Part shown: positions 18,253 through 27,339 of the stretch, in pieces
Layout: each line of letters opens with the position of its first letter
Position numbering within the stretch: position 1 is the stretch's first letter
Source: Knoellia koreensis
GTDB taxonomy: Bacteria; Actinomycetota; Actinomycetes; Actinomycetales; Dermatophilaceae
NCBI RefSeq assembly: GCF_013041615.1
Contig: NZ_JABEPQ010000001.1
Coordinates: 1,170,976 to 1,234,975 of the forward strand
Length of the DNA stretch: 64,000 nucleotides
Direction of reading: 5' to 3'
The notes under the pieces: generated by a model
Database searches by the model: none
Told to the model about the DNA's origin: nothing
The model's input: the letters and a program-made list of their open reading frames with translations, nothing else
Program-made: the position numbers and the translations under genes

Positions 18253-18381
18253 ACTTCGGGCCACCCACGCTTGACCCGCACCGGCACACCGAGCCGCAGT
18301 GGCCCGAAGTCGAAGACCGCCAGCACTTCGGGCCACCCGCGCTTGGTCCGCACTCCAACACCGAGCCGTAGTGGCCCGAAG
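18253..18381. repeat. Two tandem hairpins CTTCGGGCCAC...GTGGCCCGAAG at a convergent junction
   Basis: Unit 1 (18253-18310) and unit 2 (18325-18381) start 72 nt apart. Each begins with ACTTCGGGCCAC and ends with GTGGCCCGAAG, giving 11-12 bp perfect stems around a ~34-nt interior that is similar between the two. They lie between two genes whose stops face each other (coiled-coil protein and rseP), suggesting a bidirectional terminator. A third copy is at 27776-27831. Confidence 0.75.
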
Positions 18382-18394
18382 GGGACAGGCGATG

Positions 18395-19762
18395 TCAGCC
18401 GCCGAGGTTCACGGGCTTCACGACATCGGCATAGATCAGCAGCACCGACATCACGATCAGCACCGATGACACGGCATACGCCACCGGCAATGCCTTGGCG
18501 ACGTCGACGTGGCCGGGGTCCGGGCGCTTCAGGAGCCGCGCCACTGACCGCTTGAGCCCCTCCCACAACGCACCTGCGACGTGGCCGCCGTCGAGCGGCA
18601 GCAGGGGCACGAGGTTGAACACGAACAGCGCCATGTTGAGCGACACCAGCAGGCTCAGCAGGAAGACGATCGGGTTGATCCCGTTGGGTCCACCGATCCA
18701 CGAGATGTCGCCGGAGGCGGCCTCGCCGGCCATCCGCCCGACACCCACCACGGACACCGGCCCGTTCGGGTCGCGCTCCCCCTCACCGAAGGCGGCCTGC
18801 GCGACGCCGGCCATCTTCTGCGGGATGCGCAGGATGACACCGGCCGTGGCCTTGAGCTGCTCACCGACGATGGCCGGGACCGCCGTCACGGGCTGCGGCT
18901 CGAACGCGATCGGGGTCTGTGAGGAGATGCCGATGAAGCCCGCGTCCACCGTGACCGGCTTGCCCGACGCGTCGACCACGGGCTGCCCGTCGGCGCTGAC
19001 CTGCTGCACGGAGTTCTTGATCGGGGTGACCGACAGGGTCGTCCGCGAGCCGTCGCGCTCCACGACGACCGGAGTGGCCTGGTCGATGCGGGGCCGCACC
19101 AGCCGCGAGACGTCGCTGGTCCGGTTCACGGGCTCGCCGTTGATCGAGACGATGAGGTCACCCGGCTTGAAACCGGCCTTGAGCGCCGGCGTCTGCGGGT
19201 CCGACGCGGCACACGTCTTCTTGGCCGTCGCCTCGCTGGCGGGAACCACGCACTGGCTCACCGCCGCGACGCTTGCACCGTCCTTGGGCGTGGCCACGCC
19301 ATAGAGCGTCACGATCCCGGTGAGCAGGACGACCGCGATGAGCAGGTTCATCATCGGGCCGCCGAGCATGACGACGACCTTCTTCCACACCGGCAGCTTG
19401 TAGAACACGCGGTCCTCGTCGCCGGGCTTGATCTCCTCCAGGCTCAGCTGACGCGCCTCGTCGGCGAGCTGGGAGAAGCGGCCCGTCGAGGACACGCGCA
19501 GCGTGCCGGGCGCGTCACCCGGGCGCGGCGGGAACATGCCGATCATCCGGATGTAGCCACCGAGCGGAATCCACTTGATGCCGTACTCGGTCTCGCCCCG
19601 GCGCCGGGACCACACGGTCGGCCCGAAACCCACCATGTACTGCGTCACCTTGACGCCGAACTTCTTCGCCGGCACCAGGTGGCCGATCTCGTGCAGCCCG
19701 ATGGACAGCCCGACACCGAGCGCCACGAACAGCACCCCGAGCACGTAGAGCAGGACGGTCAT
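18395..19762 (-). CDS. rseP: Site-2 protease / RIP metalloprotease (M50 family)
   Basis: 455 residues. The N-terminal membrane helix carries the zinc motif HEIGH at residues 24-28; a PDZ domain occupies the middle (FKPGDLIVSINGEPV), and the C-terminal helices contain the second metal motif NLVPLLPLDGGHV. The enzyme cleaves transmembrane anti-sigma factors or signal peptides inside the membrane (Rip1/RseP). ATG 19762 overlaps the dxr stop (ATGA), matching the usual dxr-rseP-ispG order. A substrate candidate could be the membrane regulator next to the ECF sigma factor at 9119-10719, which is inference only. Confidence 0.94.
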   Translation of the reverse strand: MTVLLYVLGVLFVALGVGLSIGLHEIGHLVPAKKFGVKVTQYMVGFGPTVWSRRRGETEYGIKWIPLGGYIRMIGMFPPRPGDAPGTLRVSSTGRFSQLADEARQLSLEEIKPGDEDRVFYKLPVWKKVVVMLGGPMMNLLIAVVLLTGIVTLYGVATPKDGASVAAVSQCVVPASEATAKKTCAASDPQTPALKAGFKPGDLIVSINGEPVNRTSDVSRLVRPRIDQATPVVVERDGSRTTLSVTPIKNSVQQVSADGQPVVDASGKPVTVDAGFIGISSQTPIAFEPQPVTAVPAIVGEQLKATAGVILRIPQKMAGVAQAAFGEGERDPNGPVSVVGVGRMAGEAASGDISWIGGPNGINPIVFLLSLLVSLNMALFVFNLVPLLPLDGGHVAGALWEGLKRSVARLLKRPDPGHVDVAKALPVAYAVSSVLIVMSVLLIYADVVKPVNLGG

Positions 19763-20985
19763 GACCGCGCCCCCTGCCCCGTTGCATCGTCCATGGTCGC
19801 CAAGCCCAGCACCTTTCCTGCCCGTGCGCGCGCCCACTCGTCGGCGCGCAACACGTCCTCAACGGACAGCTCGCCCGAATCGATCCCCGACCCGGCATGC
19901 TCCTCCACGACGCGCGCCACCGTGTCGACGATGTCGACGAAGCCGATGTGCCCGTCGTGGAACGCATCGACCGCCACCTCGTTCGCGGCGTTGTAGACCG
20001 CCGGGTACGTTCCCCCCGCCGCGCCGACCTGCCGCGCCAGCCGCACCGCGGGGAACGCGTCGTCGTCGAGCGGCTCGAACTCCCATGTCTGCGCCTTGGT
20101 CCAGTCCACCGGCACGTCGACGTCGGCCAGCCGCTCCGGCCACGACAGCCCGAGCGCGATCGGCACGAGCATCCGCGGCGGACCCGCCTGCGCGATGGTC
20201 GACCCGTCGACGAACTCGACCATCGAGTGGATCAGCTGCTGCGGGTGCACGACGACCTCGATCGCCTCGAACGGGATGTCGAAGAGCAGGTGCGCCTCGA
20301 TCACCTCGAGCCCCTTGTTGACCAGCGTGGCCGAGTTGGTCGTGATGACCCGCCCCATCGAGAAGTTGGGGTGGGCGAGCGCGTCGGCCGGCGTCACGTC
20401 GCGCAGCGACTCGCGCGACCGCCCCCGGAACGGCCCGCCGCTCGCCGTCACGACGAGCCGCCGCACCTCCGAAGCCGTGCCGCCGCGCAGGCTCTGCGCG
20501 ATGGCGGAGTGCTCGGAGTCGACCGGCACGATCTGGTCCGGTCGCGCCGCCGCCTTGACGAGCGGCCCGCCGACGATGAGCGACTCCTTGTTGGCCAGCG
20601 CGAGCGTCGACCCGGCCGCGAGCGCGGCGAGCGTCGGCCGCAGCCCGATCGAGCCGGTGATCCCATTGAGCACCACGTCGGCGCCGGACCCCGCGGCCGT
20701 CACCGCGGCCTCGTCCCCGACCACGACGGCGGGCCGGTATGCCGCGCGGCCGGCCGCCGCGGCATACGCCCCTATCGCCTCGGCGACCGCCTCGTGGGTG
20801 CCACGGGCGACGGCGACGAGGTCGACCTCGAAGGCGACGGCTTGCTCGGCGAGCAGGTCGAGGTTTGAGCCCGCGGACAGCGCGGTCACCCGGAACCGGT
20901 CGGGGTTGCGGGCGATGACGTCGAGCGCCTGGGTGCCGATCGAGCCGGTCGACCCGAGCACGGCGACGCTGCGAGGGGAAGTCAC
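19759..20985 (-). CDS. dxr: 1-deoxy-D-xylulose 5-phosphate reductoisomerase
   Basis: 408 residues, second enzyme of the MEP pathway, converting DXP to MEP with NADPH. The NADPH-binding motif VAVLGSTGSIGTQALDVI is at the N-terminus; the metal and substrate site regions LALANKESLIVGG, PVDSEHSAIAQSL and VTASGGPFRGRS are intact, and PHPNFSMG-type ALAHPNFSMGRVI is present. GTG 20985 gives the usual N-terminus; an ATG at 21003 would add six residues. Overlaps rseP by 4 nt. An unusual inverted GTATGCCGCG pair lies inside the coding sequence. Confidence 0.96.
   Translation of the reverse strand: MTSPRSVAVLGSTGSIGTQALDVIARNPDRFRVTALSAGSNLDLLAEQAVAFEVDLVAVARGTHEAVAEAIGAYAAAAGRAAYRPAVVVGDEAAVTAAGSGADVVLNGITGSIGLRPTLAALAAGSTLALANKESLIVGGPLVKAAARPDQIVPVDSEHSAIAQSLRGGTASEVRRLVVTASGGPFRGRSRESLRDVTPADALAHPNFSMGRVITTNSATLVNKGLEVIEAHLLFDIPFEAIEVVVHPQQLIHSMVEFVDGSTIAQAGPPRMLVPIALGLSWPERLADVDVPVDWTKAQTWEFEPLDDDAFPAVRLARQVGAAGGTYPAVYNAANEVAVDAFHDGHIGFVDIVDTVARVVEEHAGSGIDSGELSVEDVLRADEWARARAGKVLGLATMDDATGQGARS
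20737..20767. repeat. Inverted GTATGCCGCG pair inside dxr
   Basis: GTATGCCGCG (20737-20746) and CGCGGCATAC (20758-20767) are separated by 11 GC-only bases, so a 10-bp stem could form within the dxr message. The segment encodes an Ala/Tyr-rich stretch (AYAAAAGRAAYR) near residue 75, which looks like a tolerant surface insertion. Confidence 0.6.
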
Positions 20986-21028
20986 CCACCCATTGTCACC
21001 CATCGGCGCCGTGGGCCGGACGCGACCG

Positions 21029-21376
21029 TCAGCGCTCGACGACGGTTGCGGCAAACGTGGGCCGTTCGGACTCCACGTCGTCGAGCACCTGGACGATTCC
21101 GGCATACGCGTCGGGGTGCTCCGCACGCAGGTTCGCGGTGCCGTCCCAGATGACGTGCACCGGCGCCGGCGCCTCGTGCACGTAGGTCAGCAGGCAGTCG
21201 AAGAGCGCGTCGAGGTTGTGGCCGTACCAGTCGGGGAAGCGCAGGGCCTCCCCGAAGAGCCGCAGCGAGTCGCGCTTGTCGTCACCGGCGGGGACCACCT
21301 CGACGTCCACCCCCTCCCGCTGGAGCGAACGCACGAGGTCGGCGATGGCGGTGTCGGGGCCGAGCGTGGTGGTCAT
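21029..21376 (-). CDS. Barstar-family ribonuclease inhibitor
   Basis: 115 residues with the barstar core: a short N-terminal strand, then ALRFPDWYGHNLDALFDCLLTY, which contains the acidic helix (the Asp residues that plug the barnase active site), and VHVIWDGTANLR. It should neutralise the ribonuclease encoded directly upstream in the same operon; the two genes overlap by ATGA so inhibitor is made with the toxin. Cytoplasmic, no signal peptide. Confidence 0.9.
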   Translation of the reverse strand: MTTTLGPDTAIADLVRSLQREGVDVEVVPAGDDKRDSLRLFGEALRFPDWYGHNLDALFDCLLTYVHEAPAPVHVIWDGTANLRAEHPDAYAGIVQVLDDVESERPTFAATVVER

Positions 21377-21861
21377 GGGTCCTCCACGATGACCGAGAAC
21401 GAGTCGTAGTGGTCGGCGGTCCAGTAGAGCTCCCCCTGCTGGCCGGTGATGATGCGGCGGGCGCCCCGGTCGTTCTCCCCCGGCGTGGGCACGGTGTACT
21501 CGCGGTAGTAGCCGCGCTGCTTGCCGGGCAGGATCCGCTCCCGGTTCTGGAACACGACGCCGTCACGGTCGTAGGGGAACGGTCCGCCGGCCTTGATGAG
21601 GTCCACGGTCTTGCGCGCCTCGGGCGGCAGGTCGGAGACCGACACGGTTGGCAGGCCACTGGTGTCGCCGCCGCGGGTGGGCTGCCGAGGCGTCCCGCCA
21701 CCGTTGCTCGGCGCGACGGCCGTGGCGCGTGTCTGACCACCCGGGGCGTCGGTGCCGCTGCCGGAGGAGCCGCGCTCGGCCCACCACCACAGTCCCAGCA
21801 CGAGGACGCACGCCAGCACCAGCCCGAGGGTGCGCAGGGTGCGGCGCTGCTGCGGCGACAT
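21373..21861 (-). CDS. Barnase-type guanyl-specific ribonuclease with N-terminal membrane anchor
   Basis: 162 residues. A signal peptide or anchor (TLRTLGLVLACVLVLGLWWW) is followed by a ~45-residue Gly/Thr/Pro-rich linker and a microbial RNase domain: LPPEARKTVDLIKAGGPFPY, REYTVPTPGENDRGARRIIT (general base Glu and catalytic Arg) and LYWTADHYDSFSVI (catalytic His). It should cleave RNA after G outside the cell. The linker and first helix could keep it attached to the envelope. Paired with barstar downstream for self-protection. Confidence 0.88.
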   Translation of the reverse strand: MSPQQRRTLRTLGLVLACVLVLGLWWWAERGSSGSGTDAPGGQTRATAVAPSNGGGTPRQPTRGGDTSGLPTVSVSDLPPEARKTVDLIKAGGPFPYDRDGVVFQNRERILPGKQRGYYREYTVPTPGENDRGARRIITGQQGELYWTADHYDSFSVIVEDP

Positions 21862-21914
21862 GGGCCCAACCTAGGCCAGCGGCATACCCGCTCGCGGCCT
21901 CAGACCCCCGACGG

Positions 21915-22985
21915 TCACTCGCGGAAGACCCGCTCCTCGATGAGCTGCTCCTCCACGACCCGGCCCTCGGGGTCGAACCGGCCCTGGTCGAACCGCTTCT
22001 GGAACTCCAGCTCGAGGTGGTCGATGCCGCCCCGGTTCTTCTCGATCGACACGACGACCCACTGACGGAACCGCTCGGCGTTGCCGAGGTGGTAGACGAG
22101 GTGGTGCTTGGCGACGACGTCGTACTTGTCGTTGAGCATGAGGACGACGTCGGACTCGTAGGCGAGGGCGGACGACCCGCGCAGGTCGTGCACGCGCATC
22201 CGCTTGCCGGGCGCGAGGCTGCCCTTGTCGGCGGCTGCGATGGCCACGACGGGCGCGCCAAGCTCTAGCGCGAGGTCCTTGAGCCGCTCGACGACCGTGG
22301 CGATGCGTTCGTCCTCGCCCATGCCCTCCTTGCCGATCGGCACCTTCTGCAGGTAGTCGACGACGACCAGGGGTGGCCGCCCGTCACGCGCGCTCAGCTC
22401 CGAGACCGTCGAGGCGATGATGTCGGGGGTGGTGTGCCGACCGTTGCTGGCGTGGATGTGCAGACGTTCCCCGTATGCCGCGACCGCGGCGAGCGCCTGC
22501 GGCCCACCGGTCGCGTCGGCAAACCGTCCGGCGACGGTGTTGGCGCGGCTGTGCCTGGCCTCGAAGAGCGACCGGACGCCGGTGAGGGTGACTGCGTCAG
22601 CTCCCTCCGCCTCGGCTGCCTCCATCGCGAGCAGCCGCTCGAGGACCGAGTGCGCGTCGTGCTCGTAGGAGAACAGCACGCCGGTGCGGCCGCCAGCGAC
22701 GGTGTTGCGCAGCAGCTGCAGCGCCATCGCCGTCTTGCCGAGCCCTTGTGGCCCGCCCAGCAGGACCAGCTCACCGGACCGCAGGCCACCGGTCAGTGCG
22801 GAGTCGAGCGCGTCGAAGCCCGTCGGCCAGACCCGGGCACCCGCCGCTCGCCCGCTCTGGAGCCGCTCGTCGGTCTCGACCAGCACGTCGGCGAGCGAGC
22901 GCAGCGGCTGGCCACCACGAGCCGCCGACCGCGTCAGCGGCGCCGCGTGCAGTCGGGACACCGACCCGAGGTCGTCCACAGCCAT
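21915..22985 (-). CDS. DnaB-like helicase C-terminal domain protein
   Basis: 356 residues built around a RecA/DnaB-type ATPase: Walker A GGPQGLGKTAMALQLL at about residue 80, Walker B-like PPLVVVDYLQKVP, and the DnaB C-terminal elements LRGSSALAYESDVVLML and EKNRGG. The N-terminal primase-interaction domain of replicative DnaB is missing, so this is not the main replicative helicase. It could serve in recombination, repair or an accessory replication task. Downstream (same strand) lie barnase and barstar after a 53-nt gap; a functional link is not evident. Confidence 0.8.
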   Translation of the reverse strand: MAVDDLGSVSRLHAAPLTRSAARGGQPLRSLADVLVETDERLQSGRAAGARVWPTGFDALDSALTGGLRSGELVLLGGPQGLGKTAMALQLLRNTVAGGRTGVLFSYEHDAHSVLERLLAMEAAEAEGADAVTLTGVRSLFEARHSRANTVAGRFADATGGPQALAAVAAYGERLHIHASNGRHTTPDIIASTVSELSARDGRPPLVVVDYLQKVPIGKEGMGEDERIATVVERLKDLALELGAPVVAIAAADKGSLAPGKRMRVHDLRGSSALAYESDVVLMLNDKYDVVAKHHLVYHLGNAERFRQWVVVSIEKNRGGIDHLELEFQKRFDQGRFDPEGRVVEEQLIEERVFRE

Positions 22986-23001
22986 GCCCGTGATTGAACC
23001 G

Positions 23002-23030
23002 CGAAAAGTGCTGCGGTGCGGTGCTTTTCG
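23002..23030. promoter_or_regulatory. Inverted repeat CGAAAAG...CTTTTCG upstream of the DnaB-like gene
   Basis: CGAAAAG at 23002-23008 and CTTTTCG at 23024-23030 lie 16 nt before the start codon in an unusually A/T-containing stretch; this could be an operator covering the translation-initiation region or promoter. Confidence 0.35.
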
Positions 23031-23127
23031 CTCGATCAGGTGGTGCGGGTCGTGCACCAACGGGGCAAATCGGGGTGCTCCGGACAGGCCGCGACGCGGG
23101 CGACCCGTCCGTTACTTCGTCCCGTCG

Positions 23128-24588
23128 TTACGGCGCGATGCCGACGTAGGTCGTCTCGAGGTACTCCTCGATGCCCTCGAAGCCGCCCTCGCGCCCGAAA
23201 CCGGACGCCTTGACACCGCCGAACGGCGCGGCGGGGTTGGAGATGATGCCCTGGTTGATGCCCACCATGCCGTACTCCAGGCCCTCGCTGACCCGGATGA
23301 CCCGGCCGACGTCCTGGGTGAAGACGTAGCTCGCGAGGCCGTACTCGGTGCTGTTGGCCTTGCGGATGGCCTCTGCCTCGGTGCGGAACGTCGTGATCGG
23401 CGCGACCGGACCGAAGATCTCCTCGGTCATCATGCGCGCGTTCATCGGGACGTCGGTGATGACGGTGGGCTCGAAGAAGTACCCGCGTCCCGGCACCTGG
23501 TTGCCGCCGGTCACGATGGTGGCGCCCTTGGCCGTCGCGTCCGCGACGAGCTCGGAGACCCCGTCGCGGGCCTTGCCGTCGATGAGCGGCCCGACGTCGA
23601 CACCCTTCTTGGTGCCCTTGCCGACGGTGAGCGCAGCCATCTTCGCGGCGAACTTGCGGCTGAACTCCCCGGCCACCGACTCGTGCACGATGAACCGGTT
23701 GGCTGCCGTGCAGGCCTCACCGATGTTGCGCATCTTGGCCAGCATCGCGCCGTCGACGGCGCGGTCGAGGTCGGCGTCCTCGAAGACGAGGAACGGCGCG
23801 TTGCCGCCCAGCTCCATCGACACGCGCAGCAGCTGCTCGGCCGACTGCTCGACCAGCCGGCGACCCACCCCCGTCGAACCGGTGAAGGTCAGCTTGCGCA
23901 GGCGCGGGTCGCGGATCAGCGGCTCCATCACCTCACCGGTGTGATCGGTGGTCACGACGTTGAGGACACCGGCCGGAAGGCCGCAGTCCATCAGCAGCTG
24001 AGCGAGGGCGAGCATCGTCAGCGGCGTCTGGCTGGCCGGCTTGACGACCATGGTGCAGCCGGCGGCGATGGCGGGACCGATCTTGCGAGTCCCCATGGCC
24101 AGCGGGAAGTTCCACGGCGTGATCATCAGTGTCGGCCCGACCGGCTTCTTCATGGTGAGCAGACGGGTGGCGCCGTTGGGCGCGACCGACCAGCGGCCGT
24201 GGATGCGGACCGCTTCCTCGCTGAACCACCGGAAGAACTCGGCGCCGTAGACGACCTCACCCTTGGACTCGGCCAGGGTCTTGCCCATCTCGAGCGTCAT
24301 CAGCATCGCGAACTCGTCGGCCCGCTCGCTGATCTGCTCGAAGGCAGCCCGCAGGATCTCGCCGCGGTCGCGCGGCGGCGTCTTGGCCCAATCTGCCTGT
24401 GCCGAGGCGGCTGCGTCGAGGGCTGCCTTGCCGTCGGCGACGGTGGCGTCGGCGACCCGCGCCAGGGTGGCACCACTGGACGGGTCCTCGACGGCGATGG
24501 TGGTGCCGTCGCTCGAGTCACGCCACTTGCCCGCGATGAGCAGCTGCTTGGGGACCGAGTCGAGCAGGGCCTTCTGCGTGGGTGCCAT
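23128..24588 (-). CDS. gabD: NAD(P)-dependent succinate-semialdehyde dehydrogenase
   Basis: 486 residues, aldehyde dehydrogenase superfamily. The catalytic Glu is in MELGGNAPF and the catalytic Cys in GEACTAANR; cofactor motifs ITPWNFPLAM and FTGSTGVGR are intact. The NIGEACTAANRF and MKKPVGPTLMITPWNFP sequences fit the succinate-semialdehyde branch, which oxidises succinate semialdehyde to succinate as the last step of GABA breakdown. It overlaps the agmatinase gene by one base (TGATG), which ties it to arginine/putrescine degradation rather than to a separate aldehyde route. Confidence 0.88.
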   Translation of the reverse strand: MAPTQKALLDSVPKQLLIAGKWRDSSDGTTIAVEDPSSGATLARVADATVADGKAALDAAASAQADWAKTPPRDRGEILRAAFEQISERADEFAMLMTLEMGKTLAESKGEVVYGAEFFRWFSEEAVRIHGRWSVAPNGATRLLTMKKPVGPTLMITPWNFPLAMGTRKIGPAIAAGCTMVVKPASQTPLTMLALAQLLMDCGLPAGVLNVVTTDHTGEVMEPLIRDPRLRKLTFTGSTGVGRRLVEQSAEQLLRVSMELGGNAPFLVFEDADLDRAVDGAMLAKMRNIGEACTAANRFIVHESVAGEFSRKFAAKMAALTVGKGTKKGVDVGPLIDGKARDGVSELVADATAKGATIVTGGNQVPGRGYFFEPTVITDVPMNARMMTEEIFGPVAPITTFRTEAEAIRKANSTEYGLASYVFTQDVGRVIRVSEGLEYGMVGINQGIISNPAAPFGGVKASGFGREGGFEGIEEYLETTYVGIAP

Positions 24589-25703
24589 CAGTGGTCGCCT
24601 CCGTTATCCGTCCGTATGCCGCGGGCTTCGGTGTCGTGGTGGGTCTCGTGCGTGTGGTGGTGCGGGATGTGGCCCTGCGGGATCGCGCCGTTGCGGCCGG
24701 ACAGCAGCGGCAGCGACGGGTCCCACTTCGTGCCGTCACGCTCGTCCTGGCGCCGTCGCGCGATGGCCGAAAGTGCTTCGAGCACAACGCGGTTGGCGAG
24801 TGCGGCGGTGATGTCGGCATGGTCGTAGGGCGGGCTGACCTCGACGACGTCCACCCCGACGACGGGCAGCTCGAGGCAGATGCGGCGCACCGAGTCCAGC
24901 AGCTGGCGTGCGCTGAGGCCGCCCGGCTCGGGGGTGCCGGTGCCGGGGGCGTGCCCCGGGTCGCACACGTCGATGTCGACCGACAGGAACACGCCCTCGC
25001 ACTCGTCCGTGGCGATGGCAAATGCGTCGGTCAGCACCTCGTCGAGACCGCGATGCACGATCTCGGTCATCTCGTACGACCGCATCTCCTGCTCGGCCAT
25101 CCAGTCCAGCGTCTCCGGCGGCGGCCAGTAGCCGCGCAGCCCCACCTGGAGGAACCGGTCACCCCGCAGCGCACCCGACTCGATGAGCCGGCGCATCGGC
25201 TGGCCGTGCCCCCACAGCGACCCGAACTCGATGTCGCCGGTATCGGCGTGGGCGTCGAAGTGGATCATCGAGATCCGACCGTGCCCCATGACGTTGGCGA
25301 CGCCCTTGGCGTCGGGGTAGGCGATGGAGTGGTCCCCTCCGAGCACCACCGGGATCGCCCCGGCGCGTGCGACCTTCTCGACGGCCGCCTCGAGGGCCGG
25401 CAGCGCCGTCTCGATGTCGCCGGAGTACATCTCGACGTCGCCGGCGTCGAGGACCTTGAGGTCGACCAGGCCGTCGGTGCGCAGCGCCAGCGACGGCCGC
25501 GAGCCGTCGTGGGGCAGGTAGTCGGTCATCCGGATGGCCTGCGGTCCAAAGCGCGTACCCGCGCGGTGCGACGTCCCCCCGTCGAAAGGCGCACCGACGA
25601 TCACGACGTCGGCGCCGGCATACGTGCTCTCGTCGTCGAGGTCACAGCGATCGACGCCGAGGAAGGTGAAGTCGGGTCCGTACTGCTGTCCGTAGCGCGC
25701 CAC
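24588..25703 (-). CDS. speB: Agmatinase/ureohydrolase family enzyme
   Basis: 371 residues. The binuclear manganese centre of ureohydrolases is fully present: GGDHSIAYP, HFDAHADTGD and SVDIDVCDPGHAPG. It would release urea from agmatine to give putrescine (or from a related guanidino compound). The product ends in an unusual His-rich tail (HIPHHHTHETHHDTEARG) that may bind metal. GTG 25703 gives the normal N-terminus (RYGQQYGPDFTFLGV); a GTG eight codons upstream is possible. Co-translated with gabD. Confidence 0.85.
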   Translation of the reverse strand: MARYGQQYGPDFTFLGVDRCDLDDESTYAGADVVIVGAPFDGGTSHRAGTRFGPQAIRMTDYLPHDGSRPSLALRTDGLVDLKVLDAGDVEMYSGDIETALPALEAAVEKVARAGAIPVVLGGDHSIAYPDAKGVANVMGHGRISMIHFDAHADTGDIEFGSLWGHGQPMRRLIESGALRGDRFLQVGLRGYWPPPETLDWMAEQEMRSYEMTEIVHRGLDEVLTDAFAIATDECEGVFLSVDIDVCDPGHAPGTGTPEPGGLSARQLLDSVRRICLELPVVGVDVVEVSPPYDHADITAALANRVVLEALSAIARRRQDERDGTKWDPSLPLLSGRNGAIPQGHIPHHHTHETHHDTEARGIRTDNGGDH

Positions 25704-25788
25704 GGAACCCAACCTAGTGCCCGCCACAGCGTGACGGCAGCCCGGTCACCGGGTGTGGTGACCGGGCTGCCGAGGGCCTGGCGCCGGG

Positions 25789-27207
25789 TCAGCGGCGGTC
25801 GAGCCCCAGAGCACGCGAGATGGTGAAGAACAGGTCGGTCTGGTCGGTGAGACCGACGACGTTCGCGGCCTGCGGGCCGTAGCCCGCGACCCGTAGCTGC
25901 GAACCTGTGTGCTGCTGCGAGCCACCCGCCGGGGCGGTGCCGTAGCTGATCGTCAGCGGCGAACCGTCCTTGGTCAGCAGGTTGGCGGTGATGCCGGGCG
26001 TGGTGGAGCCACCCTCGACGATCTGGCTGGTGTGTGCGTGGTCCGCGGTCACGAGGACCGTGGTGTTGCCGTCCTTCTTGGCGAACGCGAGCGCCTGCTG
26101 CACGGCCTCGTCGAGGTCGATGGCCTCACCGATCTGGCCGCAGGCGTTGGCGGCGTGGTCCTGCTTGTCGATGCTGGCGCCCTCGACCTGGAGGAAGAAG
26201 CCCTTGCTGCCCTTCTTGCCCTTGGTGTCGAGCAGCTCGATCGCCTTCTTGGTCATGTCGGCGAGCTTCGGCTGGGTCGCGGGACGGGCCGGGTTGGGGG
26301 TGCAGCGCACCGGTGCGGCGGCGCCGCCGGTCGGGGTGGCAGCCGGGCCCACCCAGCGAACCGGCATGTTGCCACTGGCGAAGAGGCCGAGCAGCGGCTG
26401 CTCCTGGTCGGCCTTGGTCACGGCAGCCAGACCGGCCGCGTCGGTCACGGTGCGGTAGCCGCGGGCGTCCGCCTGCTGCGCGAGGGTGCGACCGGCATAC
26501 TCGCCGGCCTTGGCCGTCTCGGCGAAGGTGGCGGCGCCGCCACCGAGGGTGACGTCCGGTCGCGTCTTGAGCATCTGCTCGGTGATCGAACCGGGGCCGC
26601 CGTTCTCGAGCGCAGCCTCCGGGCAGGTGGTGCTGGTCTTGGTGGGGCCGTAGCAGGAACGGGCCGAGATGTGCGAGACCTGGACGGCCGGGGTGGCGTC
26701 CTGGATCTCCGACGTCGTGACATTGCCGGTTTTGAGGCCGCGCTTCTTGGCCAGCTCCAGCAGGGTCTCCTGCGGCTTGCCCTTGATGTCGACGGACACG
26801 GCGTTGTCGTAGGTCTTGGTGCCGGTGGCCCACGCGCTGCCCGTGGCGGCCGAGTCGGGCGCGTAGTCCGGCTTGCCGTCCTTGGTCAGGGAGTAGGTCG
26901 TGTACTGACCCGTCAGCGGCAGGGCGTCGATGCCGGGCAGCCGCCCGGCCGCGCCGTACTCGTAGTAGCGGGCCGAGGTGATCTCCGAGTCACCCATGCC
27001 GTCACCGATGAGCAGGATGACGTTCTTGGCCTTCCCGCCGTCGAGGGCCTTCTTGACGGACTTGGTCTGGTCGCCCTGGAGGCGCTGGGCGCCACCGTGG
27101 GAGGCGAGGTTGGCACCGGCGTATGCCGTCGTGCCGACGAGTGCGAGCGTGCCGACCGCGACCACGGCAAAGGTCGATCGGCGGGCCAGTCTGGTGCGAA
27201 GTGTCAT
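25789..27207 (-). CDS. Alkaline phosphatase (PhoA family), secreted
   Basis: 472 residues with an N-terminal signal peptide ([18 protein letters not shown]). Metal and active-site motifs of PhoA-type phosphomonoesterases are all there: [11 protein letters not shown], the phosphoserine nucleophile in [24 protein letters not shown] and TADHAHTSQ. It would liberate phosphate from organic esters outside the cell and is likely induced by phosphate starvation: the leader contains an 11-nt direct repeat resembling an actinobacterial PHO box. ATG 27207 is the first start that gives a proper signal peptide. Confidence 0.92.
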   Translation of the reverse strand: MTLRTRLARRSTFAVVAVGTLALVGTTAYAGANLASHGGAQRLQGDQTKSVKKALDGGKAKNVILLIGDGMGDSEITSARYYEYGAAGRLPGIDALPLTGQYTTYSLTKDGKPDYAPDSAATGSAWATGTKTYDNAVSVDIKGKPQETLLELAKKRGLKTGNVTTSEIQDATPAVQVSHISARSCYGPTKTSTTCPEAALENGGPGSITEQMLKTRPDVTLGGGAATFAETAKAGEYAGRTLAQQADARGYRTVTDAAGLAAVTKADQEQPLLGLFASGNMPVRWVGPAATPTGGAAAPVRCTPNPARPATQPKLADMTKKAIELLDTKGKKGSKGFFLQVEGASIDKQDHAANACGQIGEAIDLDEAVQQALAFAKKDGNTTVLVTADHAHTSQIVEGGSTTPGITANLLTKDGSPLTISYGTAPAGGSQQHTGSQLRVAGYGPQAANVVGLTDQTDLFFTISRALGLDRR

Positions 27208-27226
27208 GCGCCCACCCCAATGGGCG

Positions 27227-27250
27227 CAGGTTAACAACGGGCGAAGAACC
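27227..27250 (-). promoter_or_regulatory. Candidate PHO box upstream of alkaline phosphatase
   Basis: On the minus strand GTTCTTCGCCC is followed directly by GTTGTTAACCT, an 11-nt direct repeat of the GTTNNNN kind bound by PhoP in streptomycetes. It lies about 20-45 nt before the start codon of the phosphatase gene. The match is partial. Confidence 0.35.
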
Positions 27251-27339
27251 TGTGCAGCCTTCACGAATGTCGGGCTCCACTTCTAGGCTCGCCACCGCGA
27301 GGCCCCGACCCGGGGCGTCCCGAGCAAGGAGTGCGCACC

